DNA of 15,406 nt from DATIXD01 sp035518875 (lineage in GTDB: Bacteria; Pseudomonadota; Gammaproteobacteria; Methylococcales; Methylococcaceae): the NCBI GenBank assembly GCA_035518875.1, contig DATIXD010000399.1, positions 1-15,406 of the forward strand, read 5' to 3'. Numbering within the stretch: the stretch's first letter is position 1; each line of letters opens with the position of its first letter. Below, one piece after another: positions 7,959 to 14,460 of the stretch. The position numbers were made by a program, and so were the translations under genes. The notes beneath the pieces were generated by a model, which was given only the letters and a program-made list of their open reading frames with translations, was not told the origin of the DNA and did no database searches.

Positions 7959-8579
7959 ATGGCACAGTACTTCCAGGTTCATCCGCTTAACCCGCAGTTG
8001 CGCCTGATCCGTCGAGCTGTGGAAATCGTTCGCGAAGGTGGCCTGATCGCTTATCCCACGGATTCTTCCTATGCACTCGGTTGCCGACTGGACAACAAAG
8101 ATGGGCTCGAGCGCATCCGCCGTATCCGGCAATTGCAGGAAGATCACAATTTCACGTTGGTTTGCATCGATCTTTCGCAGATCGCGACTTTCGCCAAAAT
8201 CAGCAACGAAGCCTTCCGTATGATCAAGTCGCTCACGCCGGGCCCCTTCACCTTCATTCTCAAAGCGACCCGAGAAGTGCCGCGTAGACTGCTACATCCG
8301 AAGCGCAAGACCGTCGGCATCCGCCTCCCTGACAACGCCATTTCCCAGTCGCTGGTTGCGGAACTCGGCGAGCCGCTATTCAGTTCCACGTTGATCATGC
8401 CTGGGGAGGAGGATGCCCTGTCGGACCCAGAGACGATCCGCGAGCGTCTGGAAAAAGAAGTTGACCTGATTATCGACGCCGGTGTCGTTGCCTACGCGCC
8501 CACGACCATCATCGGTTTCATGGAAGAAACGCCTGAAATCATCCGCCAGGGAAAGGGCGTGGTGAGCATTCTCAAATAA
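7959..8579 (+). CDS. yciO: YciO (Sua5/YrdC-like threonylcarbamoyl-AMP synthase family)
   Basis: Protein of 206 residues, the same length as E. coli YciO. The YrdC/Sua5 fold is recognised from GGLIAYPTDSSYALGC (27-42), RIRRIRQ, LTPGPFTFILKATREVP and KRKTVGIRLPDN. Sua5/TsaC make threonylcarbamoyl-AMP for t6A. YciO is a relative whose exact role is less certain, and DSSYALGC in place of the DTVYGLA of TsaC favours YciO. The ATG at 7959 has no strong ribosome-binding site. The gene leads a cluster with a site-2 protease 19 nt downstream and then scpAB-rluB. Confidence 0.9.
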   Translation: MAQYFQVHPLNPQLRLIRRAVEIVREGGLIAYPTDSSYALGCRLDNKDGLERIRRIRQLQEDHNFTLVCIDLSQIATFAKISNEAFRMIKSLTPGPFTFILKATREVPRRLLHPKRKTVGIRLPDNAISQSLVAELGEPLFSSTLIMPGEEDALSDPETIRERLEKEVDLIIDAGVVAYAPTTIIGFMEETPEIIRQGKGVVSILK

Positions 8580-8598
8580 ATCAGCCGAAGACCCGCCA

Positions 8599-9246
8599 AT
8601 GGAAGAATTAACGATAGTTCAGCGGTTTGCCGTTTGGGCATTGCCGGTGCTGTTCGCCATCACGCTCCACGAAGTCGCCCATGGTTGGGTGGCCAAGATG
8701 CTCGGCGACAGGACGGCGGAGCGCATGGGGCGTCTGTCTCTCAATCCCCTCCACCATATCGACCCCATCGGCACCCTCCTCGTCCCCGGCGTGCTCATGA
8801 TTCTCGGCGGTTTCATTTTCGGCTGGGCTAAGCCTGTTCCTGTGGACTTCGGCAAGCTGCGCCGTCCCCGGCGCGACATGGCGCTGGTCGCAGTGGCCGG
8901 CCCCGCGGCCAATCTGCTGATGGCCTTGGCCTGGGCGCTGATCACGCGGGTCGCGCATGTCATCGATACCCCGTTCGTGACCGTGCCGCTGAGCCTGATG
9001 GGTGTCGCCGGCATCGTCATCAACCTGGTGTTGATGTTGCTCAATCTGCTGCCAATTCCGCCTCTGGACGGCGGGCGCATCGCGGCCGGTCTGTTGCCGC
9101 CCAGGCTCGCTTATCAGTTCGGCAAGGTGGAACCCTACGGTTTGATCATCCTCCTGCTATTGATGATGACGGGTTGGTTGTCCAGCATCCTCGGTTTGCC
9201 GCTTCAGATCATGCAGAAGCTGATGTTTGGCTTCGCCGGACTTTGA
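8599..9246 (+). CDS. Site-2 protease family membrane metalloprotease (M50)
   Basis: Polytopic inner-membrane zinc protease of 215 residues. The metal-binding HEVAHG is at 24-29, with H24 and H28 as ligands and E25 as the catalytic base. The third ligand D157 lies in NLLPIPPLDGGRI (149-161). Further hydrophobic segments cover about 95-118, 127-150 and 178-205. It lacks a PDZ domain, unlike RseP, and fits the short S2P/Rv-type M50B subfamily commonly encoded next to sua5/yciO and scpA in gammaproteobacteria. The substrate is unknown. The gene follows yciO by 19 nt and precedes scpA by 45 nt. Confidence 0.9.
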   Translation: MEELTIVQRFAVWALPVLFAITLHEVAHGWVAKMLGDRTAERMGRLSLNPLHHIDPIGTLLVPGVLMILGGFIFGWAKPVPVDFGKLRRPRRDMALVAVAGPAANLLMALAWALITRVAHVIDTPFVTVPLSLMGVAGIVINLVLMLLNLLPIPPLDGGRIAAGLLPPRLAYQFGKVEPYGLIILLLLMMTGWLSSILGLPLQIMQKLMFGFAGL

Positions 9247-9291
9247 GACTCGGGTTCGGGCTTCGCATTCCCGCATAAAGCACCATCATCG

Positions 9292-10098
9292 ATGAGTGAG
9301 CCATCCGAAGCCGCGCCAGCCCCTATCGCGCTCGTCAAGGGTTCACCGCTTACCGAACTGCCGGAAGATTTGTACATTCCGCCGGACGCCCTGGAAGTGT
9401 TTCTGGAAACCTTCGAAGGGCCGCTGGATCTCCTCCTTTACCTGATTCGCCGTCAAAATCTCGACGTTCTGGACATTCCCATCGCCGCCATCACCCGCCA
9501 GTACATCGGTTACATCGAGATGATGAGCGAGATGCGAATAGAACTGGCAGCCGAGTATCTCCTGATGGCCGCGATTCTGGCTGAAATCAAATCGCGCATG
9601 CTGCTGCCGCGGCCGGCGGAGGCGGAACAGGAGGAAGAGGACCCGCGCGCCGAACTGGTCCGGCGTTTACAGGAATACGAGCGTTTCAAGGCCGCCGCGG
9701 AAAATCTGGATCAGCTGCCGCGCTGTGAGCGGGATGTTTTCGAGCTGGGCGTGGATGCCGGTGCCATCACGGTCAGAAGGATTTATCCGCAGGTTGATCT
9801 CGAGGAAGTGCTGATCGCCTTCCAGGACGTGTTAAGGCGCGCGGAGCGAACCACGCATCACCGAATCCTGCGCGAGCCCTTGTCGGTGCGCGAGCGCATG
9901 TCCAACATTTTGAACCAACTGAAAAACTCGCCGTTGGCGTCTTTTCAGGACTTGTTCAACCGCAGCGAGGGTCGGCAAGGCGCTGTGGTTTCGCTGCTGG
10001 CCATCCTCGAATTGTGCAAGGAGAGACTGATTGAGATCATTCAGGATGAGCCGTTGTCGGAACTCCGGGTGCGGCCGATTGCCACGGTGAACAACTGA
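9292..10098 (+). CDS. scpA: Segregation and condensation protein ScpA
   Basis: Kleisin subunit of the SMC-ScpAB chromosome condensation complex; it bridges the SMC heads and binds ScpB. It has 268 residues. The N-terminal kleisin motif FLETFEGPLDLLLYLIRRQNLDVLDIPIA is clear from about residue 36, followed by the helix AAEYLLMAAILAEIKSRMLLPRPAE. The C-terminal winged-helix part begins near 215. An acidic tract (EAEQEEEDPRAE) lies at the usual position. No smc gene is in the window. scpB starts one base after the scpA stop, so the two are coupled. Confidence 0.95.
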   Translation: MSEPSEAAPAPIALVKGSPLTELPEDLYIPPDALEVFLETFEGPLDLLLYLIRRQNLDVLDIPIAAITRQYIGYIEMMSEMRIELAAEYLLMAAILAEIKSRMLLPRPAEAEQEEEDPRAELVRRLQEYERFKAAAENLDQLPRCERDVFELGVDAGAITVRRIYPQVDLEEVLIAFQDVLRRAERTTHHRILREPLSVRERMSNILNQLKNSPLASFQDLFNRSEGRQGAVVSLLAILELCKERLIEIIQDEPLSELRVRPIATVNN

Positions 10099-10099
10099 A

Positions 10100-10693
10100 A
10101 TGGATCTAAAGGCCATCATCGAAGCAGCGCTATTCGCCGCCCAAAGACCACTGAATATCGGCGAAATCGAGGGGCTCTTCCCGGAGGAGGAAAAGCCCGA
10201 GGTCGCTGCGATCCGCGCCGCCCTCGCGGATTTGGCCGAGGAATATCGAACCCGGCCCATTGAGCTCAAGGAAGTTGCCAGCGGCTTCCGCTTCCAGGTG
10301 CGGGCGGCGTTTTCGCCCTGGGTGTCGCGCCTGTTCGAGGAGCGCCCCGCCCGCTATTCCAAAGCCCTTCTGGAAACGCTGGCAATCATCGCCTATCGCC
10401 AGCCGGTCACACGGGGCGAAATCGAAGACATTCGCGGCGTCAGCGTCAGTACGCTGATCATCCGCACGTTGTTGGAGCGCGACTGGGTTCATGTCGTCGG
10501 TCACAAGGAAGTTCCGGGTCGTCCTGCGCTCTACGCGACGACTCGCCAGTTTCTCGACTATTTCAATCTGCAGAGCCTGAATGATCTTCCGGCGCTGCAA
10601 GCCCTTGTCGAGCAGGCCATGCCCGCGGGTGAAACCGATTTACCCGTTTCCGAGAGGACGTTATCCGACCATGCCGAAGCCGAACCGACCTAG
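10100..10693 (+). CDS. scpB: Segregation and condensation protein ScpB
   Basis: Winged-helix partner that dimerises and binds ScpA in the SMC condensin complex. It has 197 residues. AIIEAALFAAQRPLNIGEI at the N terminus and ETLAIIAYRQPVTRGEIEDIRGVS near 92-115, followed by GRPALYATTRQFLDYFNLQSLNDLP, are typical of the family. The gene starts one base after scpA. Its last 23 nt overlap the start of rluB in another frame. Confidence 0.95.
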   Translation: MDLKAIIEAALFAAQRPLNIGEIEGLFPEEEKPEVAAIRAALADLAEEYRTRPIELKEVASGFRFQVRAAFSPWVSRLFEERPARYSKALLETLAIIAYRQPVTRGEIEDIRGVSVSTLIIRTLLERDWVHVVGHKEVPGRPALYATTRQFLDYFNLQSLNDLPALQALVEQAMPAGETDLPVSERTLSDHAEAEPT

Positions 10694-11537
10694 ACCCACG
10701 CGACAACCGACCAGTTTGAGCAAGCCGCCGTTGCCTGATGAAGGCGAACGCATTCAAAAGGTACTCGCCCATGCGGGTTTCGCTTCACGACGCGAGATCG
10801 AAGAGTGGATCAGGAACGGTGAAGTCCAAATCAACGGCAAAGTGGCGAAACTGGGGGATCGCTGGCGCGAGGGCGACCGTCTCGCGCTTAAGGGGCGACC
10901 GGTCAACGTGGAGAAGCGGGCGGGCGCGCCAACCCGGGTACTGCTCTATCACAAACCGACGGGCGAGGTGGTCAGCCGCCGCGATCCTGAGGGTCGAGCG
11001 GTGATTTTCACCCAATTGCCTAGACTGGAAGTCGGGCGCTGGATAGCCATCGGCCGTCTAGATATCAATACTCAAGGACTGCTGTTGGTGACCAACAACG
11101 GCGAACTGGCCAACAAACTCATGCACCCCTCCCAACGGATCGAGCGGGAGTACGCCGTTCGCGTTCTCGGCCAGATCGGTGATGAGGTGCTAGAGCGTTT
11201 GCGGAAAGGCGTGGAGCTCGAAGACGGGCCGGCGCATTTTGAAACCATCGAACCGGCGGGCGGGGAGGGGGCTAACCGCTGGTTTCACGTCACGCTCACG
11301 GAGGGCCGCAACCGGATCGTCCGGCGGTTGTGGGAGTCGCAGAATATCGCGGTCAGCCGGCTCATTCGCATCCGTTTCGGAACTATGGCGTTGCCGCCGA
11401 GGCTAAAGGCCAGAACGTTTTGCGAACTCGATCCCCAGCAGCTCGACGCATTGATGCATTCGGTCGGCCTGCAGGCCGAAGGTAAGTCGGGCGTGCCGGT
11501 TACTTCCAGAATCCTCCGCCGACGGCCAAGAAAGTAG
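10671..11537 (+). CDS. rluB: 23S rRNA pseudouridine synthase RluB
   Basis: RsuA-type pseudouridine synthase that modifies 23S rRNA (U2605 in E. coli for RluB). It has 288 residues. After a basic N-terminal tail comes an S4 RNA-binding domain (RIQKVLAHAGFASRREIEEWI, 27-47). The catalytic domain contains GRLDINTQGLLLVT, with catalytic D131, and later GRNRIVRRLWES. The C terminus is again very basic. ATG 10671 is preferred, with GAGAGGA upstream at 10651-10657. An earlier in-frame ATG at 10581 would encode 30 residues read inside scpB and unlike the family. RluB, rather than RluE or RluF, is favoured by adjacency to scpB. Confidence 0.92.
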   Translation: MPKPNRPRPTRQPTSLSKPPLPDEGERIQKVLAHAGFASRREIEEWIRNGEVQINGKVAKLGDRWREGDRLALKGRPVNVEKRAGAPTRVLLYHKPTGEVVSRRDPEGRAVIFTQLPRLEVGRWIAIGRLDINTQGLLLVTNNGELANKLMHPSQRIEREYAVRVLGQIGDEVLERLRKGVELEDGPAHFETIEPAGGEGANRWFHVTLTEGRNRIVRRLWESQNIAVSRLIRIRFGTMALPPRLKARTFCELDPQQLDALMHSVGLQAEGKSGVPVTSRILRRRPRK

Positions 11538-11541
11538 GCCA

Positions 11542-12444
11542 TCACGCTTCAGCCCCTGCCAACACAACCTGGTTGCGGCCCAGTTGTTTGGCACGATACA
11601 TGGCCTGATCCGCGCGTTTCAGCAGTGTTTCCTTGCTTTCGTTCGGCGCGAGCGTCGCTACACCCAGGCTCGCGGTGACCCGCAACGAAAACCCCTCATC
11701 CGCGTTGCAAGAGAGTTTTTCCAGCGCCTGGCGAATGCGCTCGGCCAGATGAAAAGCCCCGCCTGCCGAGGTGTTGCTCAGCAACACAACGAATTCCTCA
11801 CCGCCGTAACGGAAGACCATGTCGCTTGACCTGACACTGTGCTGAAAGCAGGTGGCGACCGACCGCAAAACGGCGTCGCCTTTGTCGTGTCCATAGGCAT
11901 CATTGATCTTCTTGAAGTGGTCGATGTCGAGCAAAATTACCGATAGCGGCGCGCCATGCCGCCGTGACAATTCCCACTCGCGCTGGAAAGCGCCCTGCAG
12001 CACCCCGCGGTTGAGGGTTTTGGTGAGCGGGTCAACGGACGCTGATTGAAGCGCCTGTTGGTATTGCAAGGCATTGCGCAACGGGTAGAGCAAACGGCAC
12101 AGGAACGCCTCGATGGTGGCGAATTCCTGTTCGGAGAAGCGTTTGTCCCGGGTCAGCCGCCATTCGCCCAAGTTTTCGTTTTCGAGCACCAGCTGATAGG
12201 AGCAGCTGTGGCGGCCCTTTTTCCCTGTTCTCAACTCCAGGGTGAGCGGATCGTTGTGGAAAGAAGACCCGCCATGCGGAACGAACGGCTGAAGATGAAG
12301 GCTGAATAGATCGAGCAAGTGCTCGATATTCAGGGTCGTTTGCAGGGCTAGAATCATCTCGTGATAAGGGTGATCAAGCAGCGCACTTTTCCTCTCCGTC
12401 CTGACGCTGGAAAGAACCGCTAGATGATCGGTTTTTCGATTCAT
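11542..12444 (-). CDS. Diguanylate cyclase with GAF-like N-terminal domain
   Basis: Enzyme of 300 residues predicted to make cyclic di-GMP from two GTP. The GGDEF domain spans about 136-297, with the metal/GTP motif DIDHFKKINDAYGH (173-186) and the active-site signature GGEEF (214-218). An inhibitory I-site RSSD (205-208) lies exactly five residues before GGEEF, so product inhibition is likely. Residues 42-135 form a separate domain with a GAF-like ending (LGEWRLTRDKRFSEQEF...IEAFL) and a conserved RHSC (78-81), and this domain is shared with the acetyltransferase at 13059-14321. There are no membrane segments. ATG 12444 is chosen because AGAGGTG lies 4 nt upstream, although an in-frame ATG exists at 12468. 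Its stop is 4 bp from the convergent rluB stop. A sigma-54-type promoter precedes it. Confidence 0.92.
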   Translation of the reverse strand: MNRKTDHLAVLSSVRTERKSALLDHPYHEMILALQTTLNIEHLLDLFSLHLQPFVPHGGSSFHNDPLTLELRTGKKGRHSCSYQLVLENENLGEWRLTRDKRFSEQEFATIEAFLCRLLYPLRNALQYQQALQSASVDPLTKTLNRGVLQGAFQREWELSRRHGAPLSVILLDIDHFKKINDAYGHDKGDAVLRSVATCFQHSVRSSDMVFRYGGEEFVVLLSNTSAGGAFHLAERIRQALEKLSCNADEGFSLRVTASLGVATLAPNESKETLLKRADQAMYRAKQLGRNQVVLAGAEA

Positions 12445-12448
12445 AACG

Positions 12449-12455
12449 CACCTCT
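12449..12455 (-). promoter_or_regulatory. Ribosome-binding site deciding the cyclase start
   Basis: AGAGGTG on the minus strand lies 4 nt before the ATG at 12444. The competing upstream ATG at 12468 has only CGATG/AATGAAATC-like sequence ahead of it. With the 12444 start, the cyclase and the acetyltransferase align residue for residue from position 1, which independently supports the choice. Confidence 0.75.
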
Positions 12456-12494
12456 TATGGGAAAACATCGTGATTTCATTCTTGCGCTTTCTTA

Positions 12495-12510
12495 AGCGAT
12501 TCCCGTGCCA
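12495..12510 (-). promoter_or_regulatory. Candidate sigma-54 (RpoN) promoter of the cyclase gene
   Basis: Read on the minus strand, TGGCACGGGAATCGCT matches the -24/-12 consensus TGGCACGrnnnTTGCw at every specified base but one (TCGC for TTGC). The invariant GG and GC dinucleotides are exactly 10 nt apart. Transcription should begin near 12484, giving a leader of about 40 nt. The same element precedes the acetyltransferase gene at the equivalent distance, which makes chance resemblance unlikely. Confidence 0.7.
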
Positions 12511-12528
12511 TCAAAAAATAACCTGTAA

Positions 12529-12541
12529 TATCAATATTGTA
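12529..12541. promoter_or_regulatory. Possible IHF site
   Basis: TATCAATATTGTA on the plus strand fits the IHF consensus WATCAANNNNTTR with a single mismatch (GTA for TTR). It lies between the sigma-54 element and an upstream inverted repeat, where IHF often bends DNA at RpoN promoters. Such short sites occur by chance. Confidence 0.3.
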
Positions 12542-12557
12542 GTGTTTATACCCAAAG

Positions 12558-12576
12558 TGACGGCGCACCCTGCCGT
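12558..12576. repeat. Inverted repeat upstream of the cyclase promoter
   Basis: GACGGC and GCCGTC arms of 6 bp are separated by GCACCCT. The outer bases CCAAA (about 12551-12555) and TTTTGG (about 12581-12586) continue a weak symmetry. The element sits roughly 74-92 bp upstream of the predicted transcription start, so it could be an activator site. It could also be a weak hairpin at the end of the SMR transcript, though no T-run follows. Confidence 0.35.
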
Positions 12577-12666
12577 CGGTATTTTGGCTCGAAGGCGGAG
12601 AAAAATTGCCGCTGTCTGCGCTTGAACGAGCTCGAGTGGACGCAAACGCCGAACCGAACAGGATGG

Positions 12667-13014
12667 CTATGCCTCGGACGAATTGAGTTGGACGAGAAGG
12701 ACGCCGGTGACAATCAATCCAAAACCTACCCATACCGGCATGTTGATGGGCTCTTTCAGCAGTATCACGCCATAAATGACCGAACTGATGGTCACCAGTC
12801 CGATCCAGATAAAAACGGATACCGTGAAACCGGTGCTGGTGAGGTTCAACAGAAAGAACAGCCCGGCCAATCCAAAGCAAGTTACGGGTAGGTACCACAA
12901 ATCTGGATTCGGACCGATGCCGAGTTGTGGAAGCCCCTTCGCGATCACGCCACATGAAATTAAGGCGACTACTTCGCCTGCCACCGAAAGCCACATATAC
13001 AAAGGTATCGCCAT
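12667..13014 (-). CDS. SMR-family small transporter (EmrE/SugE-like)
   Basis: Small inner-membrane protein of 115 residues with four hydrophobic helices (about 7-26, 40-58, 64-84, 92-110), the size and layout of small multidrug resistance transporters that work as dimers. E14 in LSVAGEVVAL aligns with the essential Glu14 of EmrE, W70 with Trp63, and the last helix PVWVGFGLIVTGVLLVQL is typical. It differs from EmrE in having a longer first loop (KGLPQLGIGPNPDLWYLP) and Val where EmrE has Tyr60, so the substrate cannot be guessed and drug export should not be assumed. The gene lies 44 bp after the acetyltransferase in the same direction and has only a weak ribosome-binding site. Confidence 0.8.
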   Translation of the reverse strand: MAIPLYMWLSVAGEVVALISCGVIAKGLPQLGIGPNPDLWYLPVTCFGLAGLFFLLNLTSTGFTVSVFIWIGLVTISSVIYGVILLKEPINMPVWVGFGLIVTGVLLVQLNSSEA

Positions 13015-13058
13015 GGTAATTCTACGTTCTCGTTGGTCATTAACTGGAAAGCGCCGGC

Positions 13059-14321
13059 TTATAGCGGGTGATTGTTTAGTGGTATCTCACCCCAGACATT
13101 GTTTTCCCTATAGGTTGCCGACGAGGCGGATTTGTCGATATACCACCGTCCAACTTCGCCGCATTCCCAGACATCTTCCTCAATTTTTTCCCAGAGTCCT
13201 AAATTGTAAAACTGATGATATTGGTAAAACTCTTGAAGGGGCACGGTGCGCACCATCGCTTGGTCGGCGATCTTGAGTGGGCGCATCCGTTTCCACCAAA
13301 GCGATCGTAGCCAAGGATCGTAGGGTTGATCGGTGCCTGGCTTTCTCATTTCGCAGTAGCGCTTGAAATCCAAATCATACCCGATCAGTGATTTCGCGAG
13401 CCCATAGCCGCTTGGTCTGAATGGGCTGATGATATGCTCGATTCCCAGTTTTCCAAACTTTTCCCTGACGTGATCGATAATCAGGCCTGGAATTTTTTTG
13501 CCTTGATGGCTGGGCGATACGCTCATTGACATCAGCACCAAAGTGTTTCCCTCGGAAGCATAAGTGCCTAAATAATCCCTGCGAACGCCGGCAATCTCGT
13601 CCCAGGTGGTCAACTTGTGAATATCCCCGTCCCAGTTAACCCTGTTCATCGAGAGACTCGCCAGGAATTGATCATTGTCGTCGGTGACTAGAAGTTGCCC
13701 TTCGGGAAAAACGCCGGCCTGGTGCGAGATCTCTTGCGGAGAGTACCTCAGCCACGGCGCCCATGCCAGTGCTTCCAATTCCGAAAATACCCTAAAAGCC
13801 GTTTGCGCGGTGATGTTGGTTATACAAAAGTCCCCCAATGGAGATAACTTTTTATCACGTTGAATTGTGCTCGAAGATATTCCCAGGTCGCGGATTTGTT
13901 CCATCCTAGGGACGTTGGCCCACCGGAACTGTTGTCGATCCTGCAATGCCTGGCGTAGAGTTTGGAGAAACTGGCCGAGGAACCCCTCGATGAGGGTCAG
14001 TTCCAGCTCGGAAAAGCGCTTACCCCGAGTCAACCGCCATTCGCCGATGTTTTCGTTTTCAAATACCAGATTGTACTCGCAACTGTGACGTCCCGTTGTG
14101 CCGCCGGCGAGTTCCAGGTTCAATCTGTAGTTGCGGAAGGAATAACCGCTGTGGGGAACGAGTGGCTGCAGGTGGACGCTGAACTGATCGAGCAATTGCC
14201 TGATGTGTGGGCTCGTCTGCGAGGTTTTGCTAATCCCCTGGTAAGGAGGATGAAACCGCACGCTTTTCTTCTCGACTCCGCCGCTGGATATGATGGCTGC
14301 ATGGCTGGCGCTTGTATTCAT
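13059..14321 (-). CDS. GNAT-type acetyltransferase fused to a GAF-like N-terminal domain
   Basis: Protein of 420 residues with two clear parts. Residues 42-135 are a homologue of the N-terminal domain of the cyclase at 11542-12444: shared blocks include HLQP, VPH, GRHSC, ENEN, GEWRLTR and KRFSE, about 60 % identity by hand count. The C-terminal part (about 160-415) resembles GNAT N-acyltransferases: the stretch LVLMSMSVSPSHQGKKIPGLII (261-282) fits the beta4-alpha3 acetyl-CoA pocket, and FRPSGYG, YCEMRKPG, DPWLRS and VWECGEVGRWYID look like a conserved tail of one GNAT subfamily, from memory. The acyl acceptor is unknown. The ATG at 14321 has GGAGGA 6-11 nt upstream. A sigma-54-type promoter lies 47 nt before the start, and an SMR transporter gene follows. 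Confidence 0.8.
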   Translation of the reverse strand: MNTSASHAAIISSGGVEKKSVRFHPPYQGISKTSQTSPHIRQLLDQFSVHLQPLVPHSGYSFRNYRLNLELAGGTTGRHSCEYNLVFENENIGEWRLTRGKRFSELELTLIEGFLGQFLQTLRQALQDRQQFRWANVPRMEQIRDLGISSSTIQRDKKLSPLGDFCITNITAQTAFRVFSELEALAWAPWLRYSPQEISHQAGVFPEGQLLVTDDNDQFLASLSMNRVNWDGDIHKLTTWDEIAGVRRDYLGTYASEGNTLVLMSMSVSPSHQGKKIPGLIIDHVREKFGKLGIEHIISPFRPSGYGLAKSLIGYDLDFKRYCEMRKPGTDQPYDPWLRSLWWKRMRPLKIADQAMVRTVPLQEFYQYHQFYNLGLWEKIEEDVWECGEVGRWYIDKSASSATYRENNVWGEIPLNNHPL

Positions 14322-14369
14322 GACCTTCCTCCCTTGGGGAAATGCTTGAATTATTTTCCCAGTAGGCTA

Positions 14370-14385
14370 AGCGATTATCGGGCCA
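14370..14385 (-). promoter_or_regulatory. Candidate sigma-54 (RpoN) promoter of the acetyltransferase gene
   Basis: On the minus strand TGGCCCGATAATCGCT has the invariant GG-N10-GC spacing and differs from TGGCACGrnnnTTGCw at two specified bases. The deviation TCGC is shared with the cyclase promoter. Over 20 bases (14368-14387 against 12493-12512) the two sites agree at 17. Transcription would start near 14359, with a leader of about 38 nt. Confidence 0.65.
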
Positions 14386-14432
14386 TCCCATAAGAACATC
14401 GAAAAATCAGTGACATAGTTAAAAAAGATACA

Positions 14433-14459
14433 ATTGGTGTAAAAATCCTAGACACCAAT
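14433..14459. repeat. Perfect inverted repeat upstream of the acetyltransferase promoter
   Basis: ATTGGTGT (14433-14440) and ACACCAAT (14452-14459) are perfect 8-bp arms around an 11-bp spacer. The element lies about 74-100 bp upstream of the predicted start at 14359, the usual place for an enhancer-binding protein at a sigma-54 promoter. Alternatively, it may form a weak AT-rich hairpin ending the TonB-receptor transcript, since a T6 run follows the stem after 6 nt on the minus strand. Confidence 0.55.
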
Positions 14460-14460
14460 C

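Noticed and set aside
10581..10670. Upstream in-frame ATG extension of rluB
   Set aside because: The 30 extra residues are read inside scpB and do not resemble the RluB N terminus. ATG 10671 has a better context.
12445..12468. Upstream ATG extension of the cyclase
   Set aside because: The ATG at 12444 has a good AGAGGTG site and gives exact residue-by-residue alignment with the acetyltransferase N terminus.
12476..12994. A 172-codon minus-strand frame overlapping the SMR gene
   Set aside because: The SMR frame has four clean membrane helices and family residues. The overlapping frame is low-complexity, rich in R and H, and covers the sigma-54 element.
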